Of a stretch of 64,000 bases of DNA, positions 53,155 to 62,681 are shown piece after piece; within the stretch, counting starts at the first letter, position 1, and every line of letters begins with the position of its first letter. This stretch comes from Brooklawnia sp032229645 (GTDB lineage Bacteria; Actinomycetota; Actinomycetes; Propionibacteriales; Propionibacteriaceae). The translations under genes were made by a program, and so were the position numbers. The notes beneath the pieces are model-generated. The model searched no databases. It had not been told where the DNA came from and saw nothing but the letters and a program-made list of their open reading frames with translations. The stretch lies in contig CAVRLB010000002.1 in assembly GCA_963722295.1 (NCBI GenBank), forward strand, positions 372,001 through 436,000, in the 5' to 3' direction.

Positions 53155-55320
53155 GTGACGGCGTCACGTACCCTAGAGAGCGTGAGCGTAAAGACTGCGG
53201 GAAGCAAAGCCTATTCGCTGCTGATGTTCGCGGTGGTCAGCATTCTGGCAGGAGTGCTGGTCGCCGGACTCGGCGTCCCCTTCGCGGCACTGGCCGCCGG
53301 AGCGACGCGGGCGGGCGCCGCAGCGTTGCGGGACGTGCCCGCCAACCTTGCGGTACCTGATCAATACGAGGCCTCGACGATGTACCTGTCTGACGGATCG
53401 GTGCTGGCAACGTTCTTCGACGAGAACCGTCAGTATGTCACCCTCGATCAGATCTCCCCCGAGATGCAGACCGCTCAGATCGCCATTGAGGATCACCGCT
53501 TCTACGAGCACGGGGCGGTCGATTTCCAGTCCATCGTGCGCGCGGCGCTCGGCAACGCTGCAGGCGGTGGCATCAGTGGTGGCGGCTCCACACTCACTCA
53601 GCAGTACGTCAAGCAGGTGCGCCTTCAGATGTGCAACGGGGATGCCACCTGTATACAAGAGGTGCAAGCCCCCAACATGAACCGCAAGATCCTCGAGATG
53701 CGTTACGCCATCGCTTTGGAGAACAGCCTCACCAAGGACGAGATCCTGGAGCGCTACCTCAACATCGCGTACTACGGCGACGGAGCCTACGGTGTGCAGG
53801 CTGCCGCCCGGCACTATTTCAATACCGATGCTTCCCAGCTGAACGTCGCCCAGGCGGCGATGCTCGCCGGGCTCGTGCAAAACCCGAGTCAGTCCGATCC
53901 GATCAATCACCCGGACGCAGCCGTTGCCCGCCGGCAGGCTGTGCTCGACGCGCAGGTGCGTTACCAGGGGATGCCGCAGTCGGTGGCGGACGAGGCCGCG
54001 GTGCAGGGATACGATGCCTCACAGGTGCAGACGATCGGTAGCGGCTGCCAGGGCACTCGTTACCCGTTCATCTGCGACTATGCCTCGCGAGTGCTGATGA
54101 GCGATGACATGTCTTTCCTGGGCGACAGCTGGGATGCCCGCCGCGACGTGCTCAACCGGGCCGGCCTGAAGATCACGTTGACCATCGACCCGAGCCTGCA
54201 AGATACCGCCCAAAACGTGATCAGCTCGGTCGTCGGGCCCGAAGACGCCGCTATCGCCGTGGCCGACACCGTCGAGAATGCGACGGGACGCATCCTGGCC
54301 ATGGCCCAGTCACGGCCGGTGATGGGTGACGGACCGGGCGAGACCGCCTGGAACTACTCGGTCAGATATGACATGGGCGGCGCCGACGGCTACCTCTTCG
54401 GTTCGACATTCAAGACCTGGACGGCCGCTGCAGCCATTCAGCAGGGACACTTCCCCGATTCGACCTCGTACACCGTGCAGAAGACCCAGAACTGGAAGGG
54501 GCAGTGGTTCCAGGGTTGCGATGACGAGGGCAAGTTCCTCCTCGGCGATAGCTACTCGACGACCAATGCAGTTCCGGGTCAGGACAAGGGCCCCTTCAAC
54601 ATGGTGAGCGGCATGATGTGGTCGGTCAACAACTATTGGGTCTCACTCGAACGCGATGTCGGCCCCTGCCAGGCGGTGGACATGGCCAAGCGGGCCGGCG
54701 TCGAACTCGCCCAGCCCATCGGCAATGAACAGTCGCTGGACGACTTCGACTACATCCCGTCGTTCACCCTGGGCGCCGCCAAGGTGACGCCGCTGTCGAT
54801 GGCAGTCGGCTACGGCACCTTCGGCAACCGGGGTGTTCGCTGCAATCCGATCATCATCGAGTCGCTCTTGGATCGCAACGGGGCTGAGATCCCGGCGCCG
54901 AGCGCCGACTGCCAGCAGACGATCGACCCAAGTGTCGCGGACGGCGTGAACTATGTATTGAATCGCACGCATGTCTCCGGTCTGTCATCGTCGACCTATA
55001 TCCCCAATGGCATCGATCAGGCGTCCAAGACCGGTACCTCCGACAACTCGGCGTCGAGCTCGGCCTTCGTGGGCTACACCCCCGATGTCTCGACTGCTGT
55101 GGTGGTGGCGGGCGACAATATGAGCGCGCTGTGGCAGAACACCCCCGAGCAGTCCCGCAATGTGCTGAGCATCCCGCTCACGCCGCTGGGTGGCCGAGGG
55201 TTGTATGCCAACGGACGTAACGATGCCGGCGGTCTGTGGAAGCCGATCATGCAGGAGGCGATGGCCGGCATGCCGCAATCGAAGTTCACCAAGTGGGTCG
55301 CGCCCACAGGTGGCCGATGA
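53155..55320 (+). CDS. ponA2: class A penicillin-binding protein (PonA2-like)
   Basis: The 721-residue envelope protein has one N-terminal membrane helix (residues ~20-48), a GT51 glycosyltransferase domain with IEDHRFYEHGAVD (catalytic Glu ~112) and GGGSTLTQQYVK, and a transpeptidase domain with nucleophile Ser 417 in GSTFKTW, the SVNNYW motif (SxN) and ASKTGTSDN (KTG). It polymerises and cross-links peptidoglycan. No PASTA domain is seen at the end, unlike mycobacterial PonA2. GTG 53155 is the start used; GTG 53182 is possible. It overlaps the next gene by 4 bases. Confidence 0.92.
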   Translation: MTASRTLESVSVKTAGSKAYSLLMFAVVSILAGVLVAGLGVPFAALAAGATRAGAAALRDVPANLAVPDQYEASTMYLSDGSVLATFFDENRQYVTLDQISPEMQTAQIAIEDHRFYEHGAVDFQSIVRAALGNAAGGGISGGGSTLTQQYVKQVRLQMCNGDATCIQEVQAPNMNRKILEMRYAIALENSLTKDEILERYLNIAYYGDGAYGVQAAARHYFNTDASQLNVAQAAMLAGLVQNPSQSDPINHPDAAVARRQAVLDAQVRYQGMPQSVADEAAVQGYDASQVQTIGSGCQGTRYPFICDYASRVLMSDDMSFLGDSWDARRDVLNRAGLKITLTIDPSLQDTAQNVISSVVGPEDAAIAVADTVENATGRILAMAQSRPVMGDGPGETAWNYSVRYDMGGADGYLFGSTFKTWTAAAAIQQGHFPDSTSYTVQKTQNWKGQWFQGCDDEGKFLLGDSYSTTNAVPGQDKGPFNMVSGMMWSVNNYWVSLERDVGPCQAVDMAKRAGVELAQPIGNEQSLDDFDYIPSFTLGAAKVTPLSMAVGYGTFGNRGVRCNPIIIESLLDRNGAEIPAPSADCQQTIDPSVADGVNYVLNRTHVSGLSSSTYIPNGIDQASKTGTSDNSASSSAFVGYTPDVSTAVVVAGDNMSALWQNTPEQSRNVLSIPLTPLGGRGLYANGRNDAGGLWKPIMQEAMAGMPQSKFTKWVAPTGGR

Positions 55321-56225
55321 CCACCGGACGCCGGCTGGCGCTCGCTGCTGGTGGCCTGATCGGGCTGGGTAGCGCAGTGACCGCGGGAGCATGGGTGGAG
55401 GCTCGAGCGTTCATCCTGCGCCGAGTGGACGTGCCTGTATTGCCCTGGGGGTCGTCCGAGATCCGGGTGCTTCATCTGTCCGACATTCACCAAATGCCGT
55501 ATCAGAAGCGCAAGCTGCGTTTCGTGGCGAGCCTGGGGGCATTGAATCCCGATCTGGTGATCACCACCGGTGACAACATCTCGAGCCCGGACGCGATCGA
55601 ACCGCTGCTCGAGGCTCTGGCTCCGCTGATGAAGCGTCCTGGAGCGTTCGTCTTCGGCTCCAACGATTTCACGGCGCCGAGTTTCCGTAATCCCGCCGGC
55701 TACCTCGTCCGCAATTCGACCGTCGCCGCCAACCACAAGGAGCCGCTGCCTACCTGGCGGCTGCAGGATGCTCTCACAGACGCCGGTTGGGCCTATCTGG
55801 ACAATGCATCGGCGAGGCTGTCGGTTGCCGGACGCACCATCGATCTTCGGGGCACCGGGGACGCCCACAACAAACTCGACAACTACGCAGCCGTGTCGGG
55901 GCCATTGGCGGCGGACGCGGATCTGAGTCTCGGTGTCACTCATGCGCCTTACCGACGGGTGTTGGACGCGATGACAGCCGACGGGCTGCAGATGATCTTT
56001 GCCGGGCACACCCACGGCGGGCAAATTTGTCTGCCGGTCAACCGCGCGATCGTCGACAACTGCGACCTGCCGCTCGAACAGGCATCCGGATTGAGTACCT
56101 GGGGAGCAGGCGCGAAGACCAGCTGGCTGCATGTCTCGGCGGGGATCGGGACCTCGCCCACCGCACCGATCCGGCTCTTCTGCCGTCCGGAAGCGACGTT
56201 GCTGCGGCTTATTGCGCGGAGTTGA
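55317..56225 (+). CDS. membrane-anchored metallophosphoesterase
   Basis: The 302-residue calcineurin-type phosphoesterase has an N-terminal signal-anchor, then LHLSDIHQMPYQ (metal site I), ITTGDNISS (site II), GSNDF (where GNH is usual, here Asn with Asp following), HAPYRRVL and FAGHTHGGQICLP (site IV). It would cut a phosphodiester or pyrophosphate outside the cell. Mycobacterial Rv3683, next to ponA2, is the same kind. ATG 55317 makes an ATGA with the ponA2 stop. Confidence 0.88.
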   Translation: MTTGRRLALAAGGLIGLGSAVTAGAWVEARAFILRRVDVPVLPWGSSEIRVLHLSDIHQMPYQKRKLRFVASLGALNPDLVITTGDNISSPDAIEPLLEALAPLMKRPGAFVFGSNDFTAPSFRNPAGYLVRNSTVAANHKEPLPTWRLQDALTDAGWAYLDNASARLSVAGRTIDLRGTGDAHNKLDNYAAVSGPLAADADLSLGVTHAPYRRVLDAMTADGLQMIFAGHTHGGQICLPVNRAIVDNCDLPLEQASGLSTWGAGAKTSWLHVSAGIGTSPTAPIRLFCRPEATLLRLIARS

Positions 56226-56235
56226 GACCGGTGGA

Positions 56236-56265
56236 TTGGTGAACAGCCGGAAGGTGCGATAGGCT
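56236..56265 (+). promoter_or_regulatory. candidate promoter of tRNA-Pro
   Basis: TTGGTG (56236-56241) and TAGGCT (56260-56265) are 18 bases apart and lie 22 bases before the tRNA 5' end, a usual arrangement for a stable RNA gene. Confidence 0.5.
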
Positions 56266-56286
56266 ACCTCTCGGCTCAAGGGCCAT

Positions 56287-56525
<239 letters not shown>

Positions 56526-56735
56526 ATAGACCGCGCCGACCCATCACACGATGAAGGCAGGCTGTGCCCATCCCGCGCGCATCGCTCACCGCGCCCCGTT
56601 CCCCCGGCCCAAGTCTGACGCCGCGTTCGAGATCTCGGCATCTTGGCCGGGTCCTCAGATTCTGGCCGCAGGAAGCTGTCATGGCATAGGGACAGGGCAC
56701 CAGGGCCCAGCATTGTGCCATCCGGGAGGCTGCCG

Positions 56736-56755
56736 TACGATTGTCCGTACGAAGG
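56736..56755. promoter_or_regulatory. candidate toxin-antitoxin operator, two direct repeats
   Basis: CCGTACGA (56736-56743) is repeated exactly at 56748-56755, 4 bases apart; each copy contains the palindrome CGTACG. It lies 10 bases before the antitoxin start, overlapping the likely promoter. Ribbon-helix-helix antitoxins bind such repeats. Confidence 0.55.
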
Positions 56756-56765
56756 GTGGTGTGCC

Positions 56766-57041
56766 ATGACCGCGTCTGCACGATTGGAGTTCCGGGTGGC
56801 GCCGGAGGTAAAGGTGATCATCGAACGCGCAGCGCAGCTTGCCGGTGAGCCGGTGACAGCATTTGCACGAGCCGCAGCCGAGGAGCGGGCCGAGCGCGTC
56901 TTACGTGAGCATGAGGTGATAACCACCGTGCCCGCACAGTTCTTTGACGACCTCATCGCGGCGTTCGACGCGCCGCCGCACCCGAACCCGACATTGGTCG
57001 CGGCAGCAACCCGCTTGCGTGAGACGGTCGTCCGTGACTGA
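56766..57041 (+). CDS. DUF1778/TacA-type ribbon-helix-helix antitoxin
   Basis: The 91-residue protein starts ASARLEFRVAPEVKVIIERA, the ribbon-helix-helix pattern of DUF1778 antitoxins (a strand with alternating residues, then two helices), and has a C-terminal tail that would block the toxin's acetyl-CoA site. AAGGGTGG precedes ATG 56766. It overlaps the toxin gene by 8 bases. It should repress its own operon at the repeats just ahead. Confidence 0.85.
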   Translation: MTASARLEFRVAPEVKVIIERAAQLAGEPVTAFARAAAEERAERVLREHEVITTVPAQFFDDLIAAFDAPPHPNPTLVAAATRLRETVVRD

Positions 57042-57564
57042 GCGATTCCGATCGCAACGCTTCGATCCAGATCATCACAACGTCTCCGGCTTCACTTGTG
57101 GAGAGCAGGCGCTTGATCTGTGGCTGACAGATCAGGCAGCCACAGCGGCCAAGCGCGGTACTGCGCGCACCTGGGTGTGGCTGGACGGTGAAGACAAAGT
57201 AGTTGGCTACTACGCGCTGGCTGCCCACAAGGTCACACGTGAACAAGTCCCCTCCAGGATCGGCCGCGGCGGACCCGCCGAGATTCCTGCTGTTCTGCTG
57301 GCGCGGCTCGCGCTGTCCGAGCATCTTCACGGGCGCGGGCTGGGAGCAGTGCTGGTTGCCGATGCACTCGAGCGCGTAGTCATAGTCACCGGCACGGTTG
57401 CGGCACGGCTAGTCGTCGTCGATGCGCTCACCGAGGCTGTTGCCCACTTCTACGAGAAGCTTGGATTCCGGCGCATCCCTGGCAGTCTTCGTCTCGTGCA
57501 GAAGATCGCCGATATCGAAGCCGCCTTCACAACTGGAGCAAGCGAGCCACTCGGTTCCCAGTAG
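57034..57564 (+). CDS. GNAT acetyltransferase toxin, TacT-like
   Basis: The 176-residue GNAT-fold protein begins RFDPDHHNVSGFTCGEQALD, the typical start of TacT/AtaT toxins (.. F.CG...LD.wl), and has the acetyl-CoA loop LHGRGLGAVLVADALE and AVAHFYEKLGFRRIPG near the end. Such toxins acetylate the amino acid on charged tRNA and stop translation. The GTG start at 57034 overlaps the antitoxin stop. Residues after ~165 are a short tail. Confidence 0.85.
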   Translation: MTERFRSQRFDPDHHNVSGFTCGEQALDLWLTDQAATAAKRGTARTWVWLDGEDKVVGYYALAAHKVTREQVPSRIGRGGPAEIPAVLLARLALSEHLHGRGLGAVLVADALERVVIVTGTVAARLVVVDALTEAVAHFYEKLGFRRIPGSLRLVQKIADIEAAFTTGASEPLGSQ

Positions 57565-57656
57565 CCCCGAGTGGATCCGGGAAGTTACGACCGCCAGGGT
57601 TGTCTGGAGCTGAATCCCCTTCCGCGTCCACGATTCGGATCCCGACCGCGTCATCA

Positions 57657-57800
57657 GTGGTGGGCCGCAGGCACCTCCGATCTTTCCGCCCACGGCGAAG
57701 CAGACTGCGGGGAAACCCCGAGAAATACCACTCAACTTGACGACGCGAGTATTGTTTCTCGCTGGGTCCAGATGGCACCCACGACCGACCAGCAATGGCG
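57657..57800 (+). pseudogene. HigB-type toxin remnant ahead of HigA
   Basis: In the frame of the following antitoxin gene, LRGNPEKYHST (57705-57737) matches the core of HigB toxins, where 'L.G...g.ysirin.qwRi.F' stands; a TGA then cuts the frame at 57738-57740, followed by YCFSLGPDGTHD, like the HigB end. The first half cannot be followed and the end is altered. This is a decayed toxin, not an active gene. The rest of the 311-base gap 57565-57875 shows no gene. Confidence 0.5.
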
Positions 57801-57875
57801 GCCATCTACTACCAGCATCGACGCCGGCACCCTCACCGGCGCCGGACTCTATCGGTCTGTCATGAAAGAGGTGCT

Positions 57876-58154
57876 ATGACCACCCTCGGTGCCCCCGTTG
57901 CTGATACCCCGATCCACCCCGGAGAAATCCTGATCGAGGAACTGCTGATCCCGCTCGGGGTCTCGCAGAAGCGCCTCGCCGCAGCCACTGGGCTAACGGT
58001 CCAGCAGATCAACCAGATCGTCCGCTGCAAGTGCAGCATCACCGCCGAGACCGCGCGATGCTTGGCCCGCTATTTCGGAACCACCGAGCAGTTCTGGCTC
58101 GAGCTGCAGAGCAACTACGACCTCGAATGCACCCGCGCCGGCCTCCGCTGCTGA
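57876..58154 (+). CDS. higA: HigA-type XRE antitoxin
   Basis: The 92-residue protein is a classic HigA: IHPGEILIEELLIPLGVSQK then RLAAATGLTVQQINQIV (helix-turn-helix), and the ITAETARCLARYFGTTEQFW motif. It would bind its own promoter and a HigB toxin. The toxin gene just upstream is broken, so it may be an orphan or work with another toxin. ATG 57876 follows AAAGAGG. Confidence 0.88.
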   Translation: MTTLGAPVADTPIHPGEILIEELLIPLGVSQKRLAAATGLTVQQINQIVRCKCSITAETARCLARYFGTTEQFWLELQSNYDLECTRAGLRC

Positions 58155-58197
58155 TCCGACGCCCGTCGGGCGCGCCCAGCGCACTATTGTTTGCTGC

Positions 58198-59218
58198 ATG
58201 CTGATCAACGCCTACTCGACGCGGCATGAATCTGTGCCGCATGACTTCGCCGATGCGGACGAGCGTTTCCGCTGGCACGAATCAGGTGAGCAGGATGCCG
58301 CCTTCGCGACCGCGTTAACCGAACTGGACGACTACATCAGCCGGGCCGGCGTTGGCCAATCGGCAGAGAGCATCCGTGCATTGCAGCGTCATGTCCTCGA
58401 CACTCAGCGTTCCTACGCCTTCAATCTCGACAGCGGCGATCCCGCTCAGCTCGCCGAACTGGCCGACTGGGCCACCAGCGCCAATGCCATCCTGGTCGCC
58501 GAAGGCGCGTTGGTCGATGCCATCGGACGTCCGCTGCTCGCCGGCAAGCATGGTGCCCCTACCGGCAAGGCGCCACTGACTGCGGAGTCGACACAGCGCG
58601 CCCAGATGATTCGCAGCTGGCTGGCGTCCGCCCACGGTTTGCAGGTGCCAGGCGACCTCGCGCCAGTGCGCAGCAAGAGAAGAGATCCTCCCCCGCGATG
58701 CCGATGACGTGGGTCTGCGCATCGTCGGGCTCGTGATGACCAGCGACTTCGCCAGCTCAGTGATTGCCAACCACCCACTCGACCAGCGCGCAATGCAGGC
58801 GGTTTTTCCTCGGGCCATTGCCGCCCTGCCCGACTCCGAGCGCGAACTCTTCAAGGATCGGGACGCCACCGCGGCGCGCGGCATGCAACGTCGCATCGAA
58901 GCCGCCAACGAACTGCTGTGGGCGACCGGACGCACCACCTTGGGCTGGCCCTCGGCCGGCTGCAAACCCAGCCAGGTGAAAGATCTCGTGCTGCGGCGCG
59001 GCGAGAGCGGCTTCCTGGATAGGCTTCAGCTACGCGATATCGATGAGCTGACCGACGAATACGAGTGTCTCTCGTCGCTCATGTGGGCGCTGGATAATCA
59101 GCAGGCGATGCGTCCGGCCGTACATTCGGACGCTGACCCGCTCATCGTCGCCCAGCGGCTGGCAGCGCTGGAATGGCTGCTCAATCCGCAACTCGCCTGG
59201 GACGACATCGACGCCTGA
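58198..59218 (+). pseudogene. DUF4272-family gene, frameshifted near 58665
   Basis: The first frame (58198-58707) starts LINAYSTRHESVPHDFADAD, as DUF4272 proteins do, and runs to APVR; then it becomes unlike the family and stops. The second frame supplies AREEILPRDADDVGLRIVGL and continues to 59218 with SSLMWALDNQQAM. A single base lost or gained near 58660-58675 explains both. Together they make about 335 residues, a normal DUF4272 length. The role of the family is unknown. It could be real decay or a sequence error. Confidence 0.7.
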
Positions 59219-59246
59219 GCTGGCCGTGCTGGTGGGCCTCCCGGGA

Positions 59247-61283
59247 TCAGCGCACCTGCGGTAGATGCAGTCTGCGCAATAGCGGATTGACCAGGTCGAA
59301 GAACTCCCGTACTCCGAAGAGCCGCGCGGTGATCAGGATCGCCACGATGAAGCTCACGCCACCTGCTACCCCGCCGAGGAGTTGCCACAACCAGACGGAG
59401 GCATTGAACGACTCTGCGTCACCGAACGCTGTCTCGGCCGCTATCGCCGGCGGCATCAGCATCAGCACACCCCGGTAGGCGAGCCACGCCGCCACACCGG
59501 AGACGGCCGACGCGATACCTAGCCGCAGGTACATTCCGAGGATTGACCCGAGCCCGAAGTCACCGATCTGGTGGCGGGCGTAAAGCATGAAGACGATGGC
59601 CAGGGTCGTGTTACCGAAGAACATCCCCAGGCAGATCACCACCAGGCCGTCCTCCAACGGCACCAGGTAGGCCAGCAACGCGAAACCCACCTGAATGGCG
59701 GTGAGCAAGCATTGCATCCACAGATTGGTCTTGCCCTGCTCGGACGCAAAACAGTACTGCTGCTGCAAGGTGACGATCGTGAAGCTGAGCATGCTCGCGC
59801 ACATCACGATCAGCGGCAATGTCGTCGCACGCGCCTGCTCGGCGGTCAAACTAAAATAGACCACCCGCACCGCGGGCATCGCAAGCGCGATGAACAGCAT
59901 CGAAACCGGGATGATGCCCAGTGCGGGCAGCGTCAGCCCACGACGCACCATCTCGCGCATGTCGGCCAGACCGGTCCGAGGATCGTCGCGGCGCTGCCAT
60001 GCCCTGGCCAGCTGCGGGAAGAGCGCGGTCAGCAGCGACATCGCGATCAGCGCGTAGGGCATCTGAAACAGGCTCATGGCGTTCTGGTAGCTCACATAGC
60101 TCGCGACCTCGATACCCTGGGCATCGGCACTATCGGCCAGATAGGTTGCTACCTTCATCGTCAGCAGACCGCCACCCTGAGCGATGACGAGCGCGAGGAA
60201 GGTCAGACTGGCGAAGCGTCCGAGTTGCCCGAAACCGTGCCCGCGCAGCCCCCATCGCGGACGCCACCGGAACCCGCTGCGGTAGAGCGGTGGAATCAGC
60301 AGCGCGGCCTGCACGGCGATGCCCAGGGTCGCGCTGCCTGCCAGCACCCAGATCATCTGGGGCGTCCAGGCTGCCGCCTCCTTCTGACTCCCCCACAAGG
60401 CCAAGAAGACAACCAGACCCGCGATGGCGACCACGTTGTTGGCGACCGGCGCCCAGCCGTAGGCGCCGAACCTGCCGCGCGCATTGAGGATATTGCCGAG
60501 CACCGCGAAGATGCCGTAGAAGAGCACCTGCGGCATGCAGATATAGGCGAAGGCGATGGTCAGCTGCATGCCGGGCCCGCTCAGCGAGGTGAACGATCGC
60601 ATCAGCAGCGCCGCACCGGCCGTGCAGATGATCGCGACGGCGGCGATCAGCACGAGCGCCGCGGTGACCAGGCGGTCAACGAAATCCTGACCGCCGTCCG
60701 GGCGCTTCATGGCCTTGGTGATCTGCGGTATCAGCACTGCCTGCAGGATGCCCGCCGAGAGAAGCACCAGAATGAAGTTCGGCAGCGTGTTCGCGGACTT
60801 GAAGGCAGCGCCCGCAACTGCGGTGCCGAGCACTGCGGTCTGCAACGAGGCGTTCACCATGCCCAGCACCCGGCTGACCAGGGTGCCGGAGGCCATCAGC
60901 AGCGAATTGCGTCCCAGATGTTTGCGGTCTTGTTCGTCGATGGCGTCGACGATGGATTCTGCCGAGTCGTCGAGCTGCTGACCCGCACCATCGCCTCGAT
61001 CGACCAGGTCCTGACCAGAATCCGCGGCACCGGACGCAGCTGCCGGCTCTGCGGGCGGCGGCTCGGCGCGCCTGCTCGGAGCCGAATGGTCGAGTTGGGG
61101 GTCCCAGACGATCCGCGGGATCATTCTGGTTTCGACGAATGCCTCGGGATCGTCGAAACGCTGGAAGGAGATCTGCTCGGGCTCGTCGAAGTCTGCCGCC
61201 CGTTTGGGTGCGGCAGAAGCGCCGGGATCGCCGGGTTGGGCCCTGCGAGCAGGTTCTTCCCAGGGCTCTCGGGCCTGAGTCAA
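59247..61283 (-). CDS. murJ: lipid II flippase MurJ (MviN)
   Basis: The ~678-residue protein has a ~130-residue Pro/Ala/Asp-rich cytoplasmic N-terminus and then 14 or so helices of the MurJ/MviN family: NSLLMASGTLVSRVLGMVNA, LLSAGILQAVLIPQITKAMK and YVSYQNAMSLFQMPYALIAM. It moves lipid II to the outer face for cell-wall synthesis. The start is uncertain: TTG 61283 forms a TTGA overlap with the aspartokinase stop; the next ATG is at 61124. It converges on the DUF4272 gene with a 28-base gap. Confidence 0.92.
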   Translation of the reverse strand: MTQAREPWEEPARRAQPGDPGASAAPKRAADFDEPEQISFQRFDDPEAFVETRMIPRIVWDPQLDHSAPSRRAEPPPAEPAAASGAADSGQDLVDRGDGAGQQLDDSAESIVDAIDEQDRKHLGRNSLLMASGTLVSRVLGMVNASLQTAVLGTAVAGAAFKSANTLPNFILVLLSAGILQAVLIPQITKAMKRPDGGQDFVDRLVTAALVLIAAVAIICTAGAALLMRSFTSLSGPGMQLTIAFAYICMPQVLFYGIFAVLGNILNARGRFGAYGWAPVANNVVAIAGLVVFLALWGSQKEAAAWTPQMIWVLAGSATLGIAVQAALLIPPLYRSGFRWRPRWGLRGHGFGQLGRFASLTFLALVIAQGGGLLTMKVATYLADSADAQGIEVASYVSYQNAMSLFQMPYALIAMSLLTALFPQLARAWQRRDDPRTGLADMREMVRRGLTLPALGIIPVSMLFIALAMPAVRVVYFSLTAEQARATTLPLIVMCASMLSFTIVTLQQQYCFASEQGKTNLWMQCLLTAIQVGFALLAYLVPLEDGLVVICLGMFFGNTTLAIVFMLYARHQIGDFGLGSILGMYLRLGIASAVSGVAAWLAYRGVLMLMPPAIAAETAFGDAESFNASVWLWQLLGGVAGGVSFIVAILITARLFGVREFFDLVNPLLRRLHLPQVR

Positions 61284-61798
61284 CGGCCGGTCCCCGCATA
61301 GACGACGGCTTCTTCGTCGCTGTCCAGCCCGAAGGCGGTGTGTGCGGCCTGCACGGCTGCGTCCACGTCGGCCACGTTGACCACGACGGAGATGCGGATC
61401 TCGGACGTGGAGATCATCGTGATGTTGATACCTGCTTCGGCCAGCGCCTTGAAGAAGCGCGCGGTGACACCCGGATGAGTGCGCATGCCGACGCCCACCA
61501 CCGAGACCTTGCCGACCTTGTCGTCGTAGCGGACCTCGGTGAAGCCGATCTGATCCTTGGCCGCGTGGAGTGCCTCCATGGCCTTGGCGCCGTCGCTCAT
61601 CGGCAGTGTGAAGGTGATGTCCGTGGCGCCGGTGGCGACCTCCGAGACGTTCTGGACGATCATGTCGACGTTGATGTCGTTCGCGGCGATCACATCGAAG
61701 ATGGATGCGGCCTCACCCGGCCTGTCGGGAACGCCCACCACGGTGATCTTGGCCTCGCTGCGGTCGTGCGCGATGCCGCTGATGATGGCGTCTTCCAT
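61280..61798 (-). CDS. lysC: aspartate kinase, beta (regulatory) subunit from internal start
   Basis: ATG 61798 has GAGGAAGG (61806-61813) at a 7-base distance and lies at the codon (MEDAIISGIAHDRSEAKI) where the corynebacterial beta subunit begins (ME.AvltGva.DksEAK). It would give 172 residues containing only the ACT domains. In the known cases the enzyme is an alpha2-beta2 complex and the site binds threonine/lysine. Confidence 0.7.
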   Translation of the reverse strand: MEDAIISGIAHDRSEAKITVVGVPDRPGEAASIFDVIAANDINVDMIVQNVSEVATGATDITFTLPMSDGAKAMEALHAAKDQIGFTEVRYDDKVGKVSVVGVGMRTHPGVTARFFKALAEAGINITMISTSEIRISVVVNVADVDAAVQAAHTAFGLDSDEEAVVYAGTGR

Positions 61799-62569
61799 GG
61801 CGTTGCCTTCCTCGAAGTTGACCCGGCCGGTGACCAGGGTGCCGGGATTGTTGCTGAATGAGCTGCGCACATGCACGGTGACGCCCTCGCGGCGTGCATA
61901 TTCCACGCAGCGCAGATGCAGGATCTTCGCGCCGGAGGCGGCGAGCTCCAGCATCTCGTCGTAGCTGATCTGAGACAGTTGACGGGCACCGTGGACGATG
62001 CGCGGGTCGGCGGTGAAGACCCCGTCCACGTCGGAATAGATCTCGCAAACGTCGGCGCCCAGCGCGGCCGCGAGAGCGACCGCGGTCGTGTCGGAGGCGC
62101 CGCGGCCCAGCGTGGTGACGTCTTTGGTGGCCTGCGCGACGCCCTGGAAGCCCGCGACGATGACGATATAACCCTGGTGGAGAGACGTCTCGATGCGTCC
62201 GGGAGTGATGTCGATGATGCGGGCATTGCCGTGCTGCGGTGTGGTGATCACCCCGGCCTGGCTGCCGGTGTAGCTCAGTGCCTCGGCGCCGAGATCGTTG
62301 AGGGCCATCGCCAGCAGGGCAGCCGACTGGCGCTCGCCGGTGGTGAGCAGCATGTCGAGTTCGCGCGCCTGCGGATCCGGACTCACCTCAAGCGCCAGAT
62401 CCATCAAATCGTCTGTGGTATCGCCCATCGCCGAAATGACCACGACGACCTGGCTCCCAGCTTCCTTCGCCGCCAACACGCGGCGGGCCACCCGCTTGAT
62501 CGACTCCGCGTCGGCAACCGACGATCCGCCGAACTTCTGGACGATCCGGTGCTGCTCACTGTGGCTCAT
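61280..62569 (-). CDS. lysC: aspartate kinase, alpha form
   Basis: The 429-residue enzyme phosphorylates aspartate in the lysine/threonine/methionine pathway. KFGGSSVADAESI at the start is the kinase signature, LGRGASDTTAVALAAALGAD a nucleotide region, and residues ~265-429 hold two ACT domains (regulatory, likely for lysine/threonine). An internal start at 61798 could give the beta subunit. In mycobacteria and corynebacteria aspartokinase is made this way. ATG 62569 starts it. It overlaps murJ by 4 bases. Confidence 0.95.
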   Translation of the reverse strand: MSHSEQHRIVQKFGGSSVADAESIKRVARRVLAAKEAGSQVVVVISAMGDTTDDLMDLALEVSPDPQARELDMLLTTGERQSAALLAMALNDLGAEALSYTGSQAGVITTPQHGNARIIDITPGRIETSLHQGYIVIVAGFQGVAQATKDVTTLGRGASDTTAVALAAALGADVCEIYSDVDGVFTADPRIVHGARQLSQISYDEMLELAASGAKILHLRCVEYARREGVTVHVRSSFSNNPGTLVTGRVNFEEGNAMEDAIISGIAHDRSEAKITVVGVPDRPGEAASIFDVIAANDINVDMIVQNVSEVATGATDITFTLPMSDGAKAMEALHAAKDQIGFTEVRYDDKVGKVSVVGVGMRTHPGVTARFFKALAEAGINITMISTSEIRISVVVNVADVDAAVQAAHTAFGLDSDEEAVVYAGTGR

Positions 62570-62681
62570 CTATGCCTCCCTGGCACCGGTGAAAGCAGAA
62601 GGCGCCGGTCCAACTTTAGCCTGTGTGCACAGCTGCACACTCAGGCCACTCGCCATAGGATCACCTCGGGAGGTGAGAGGC

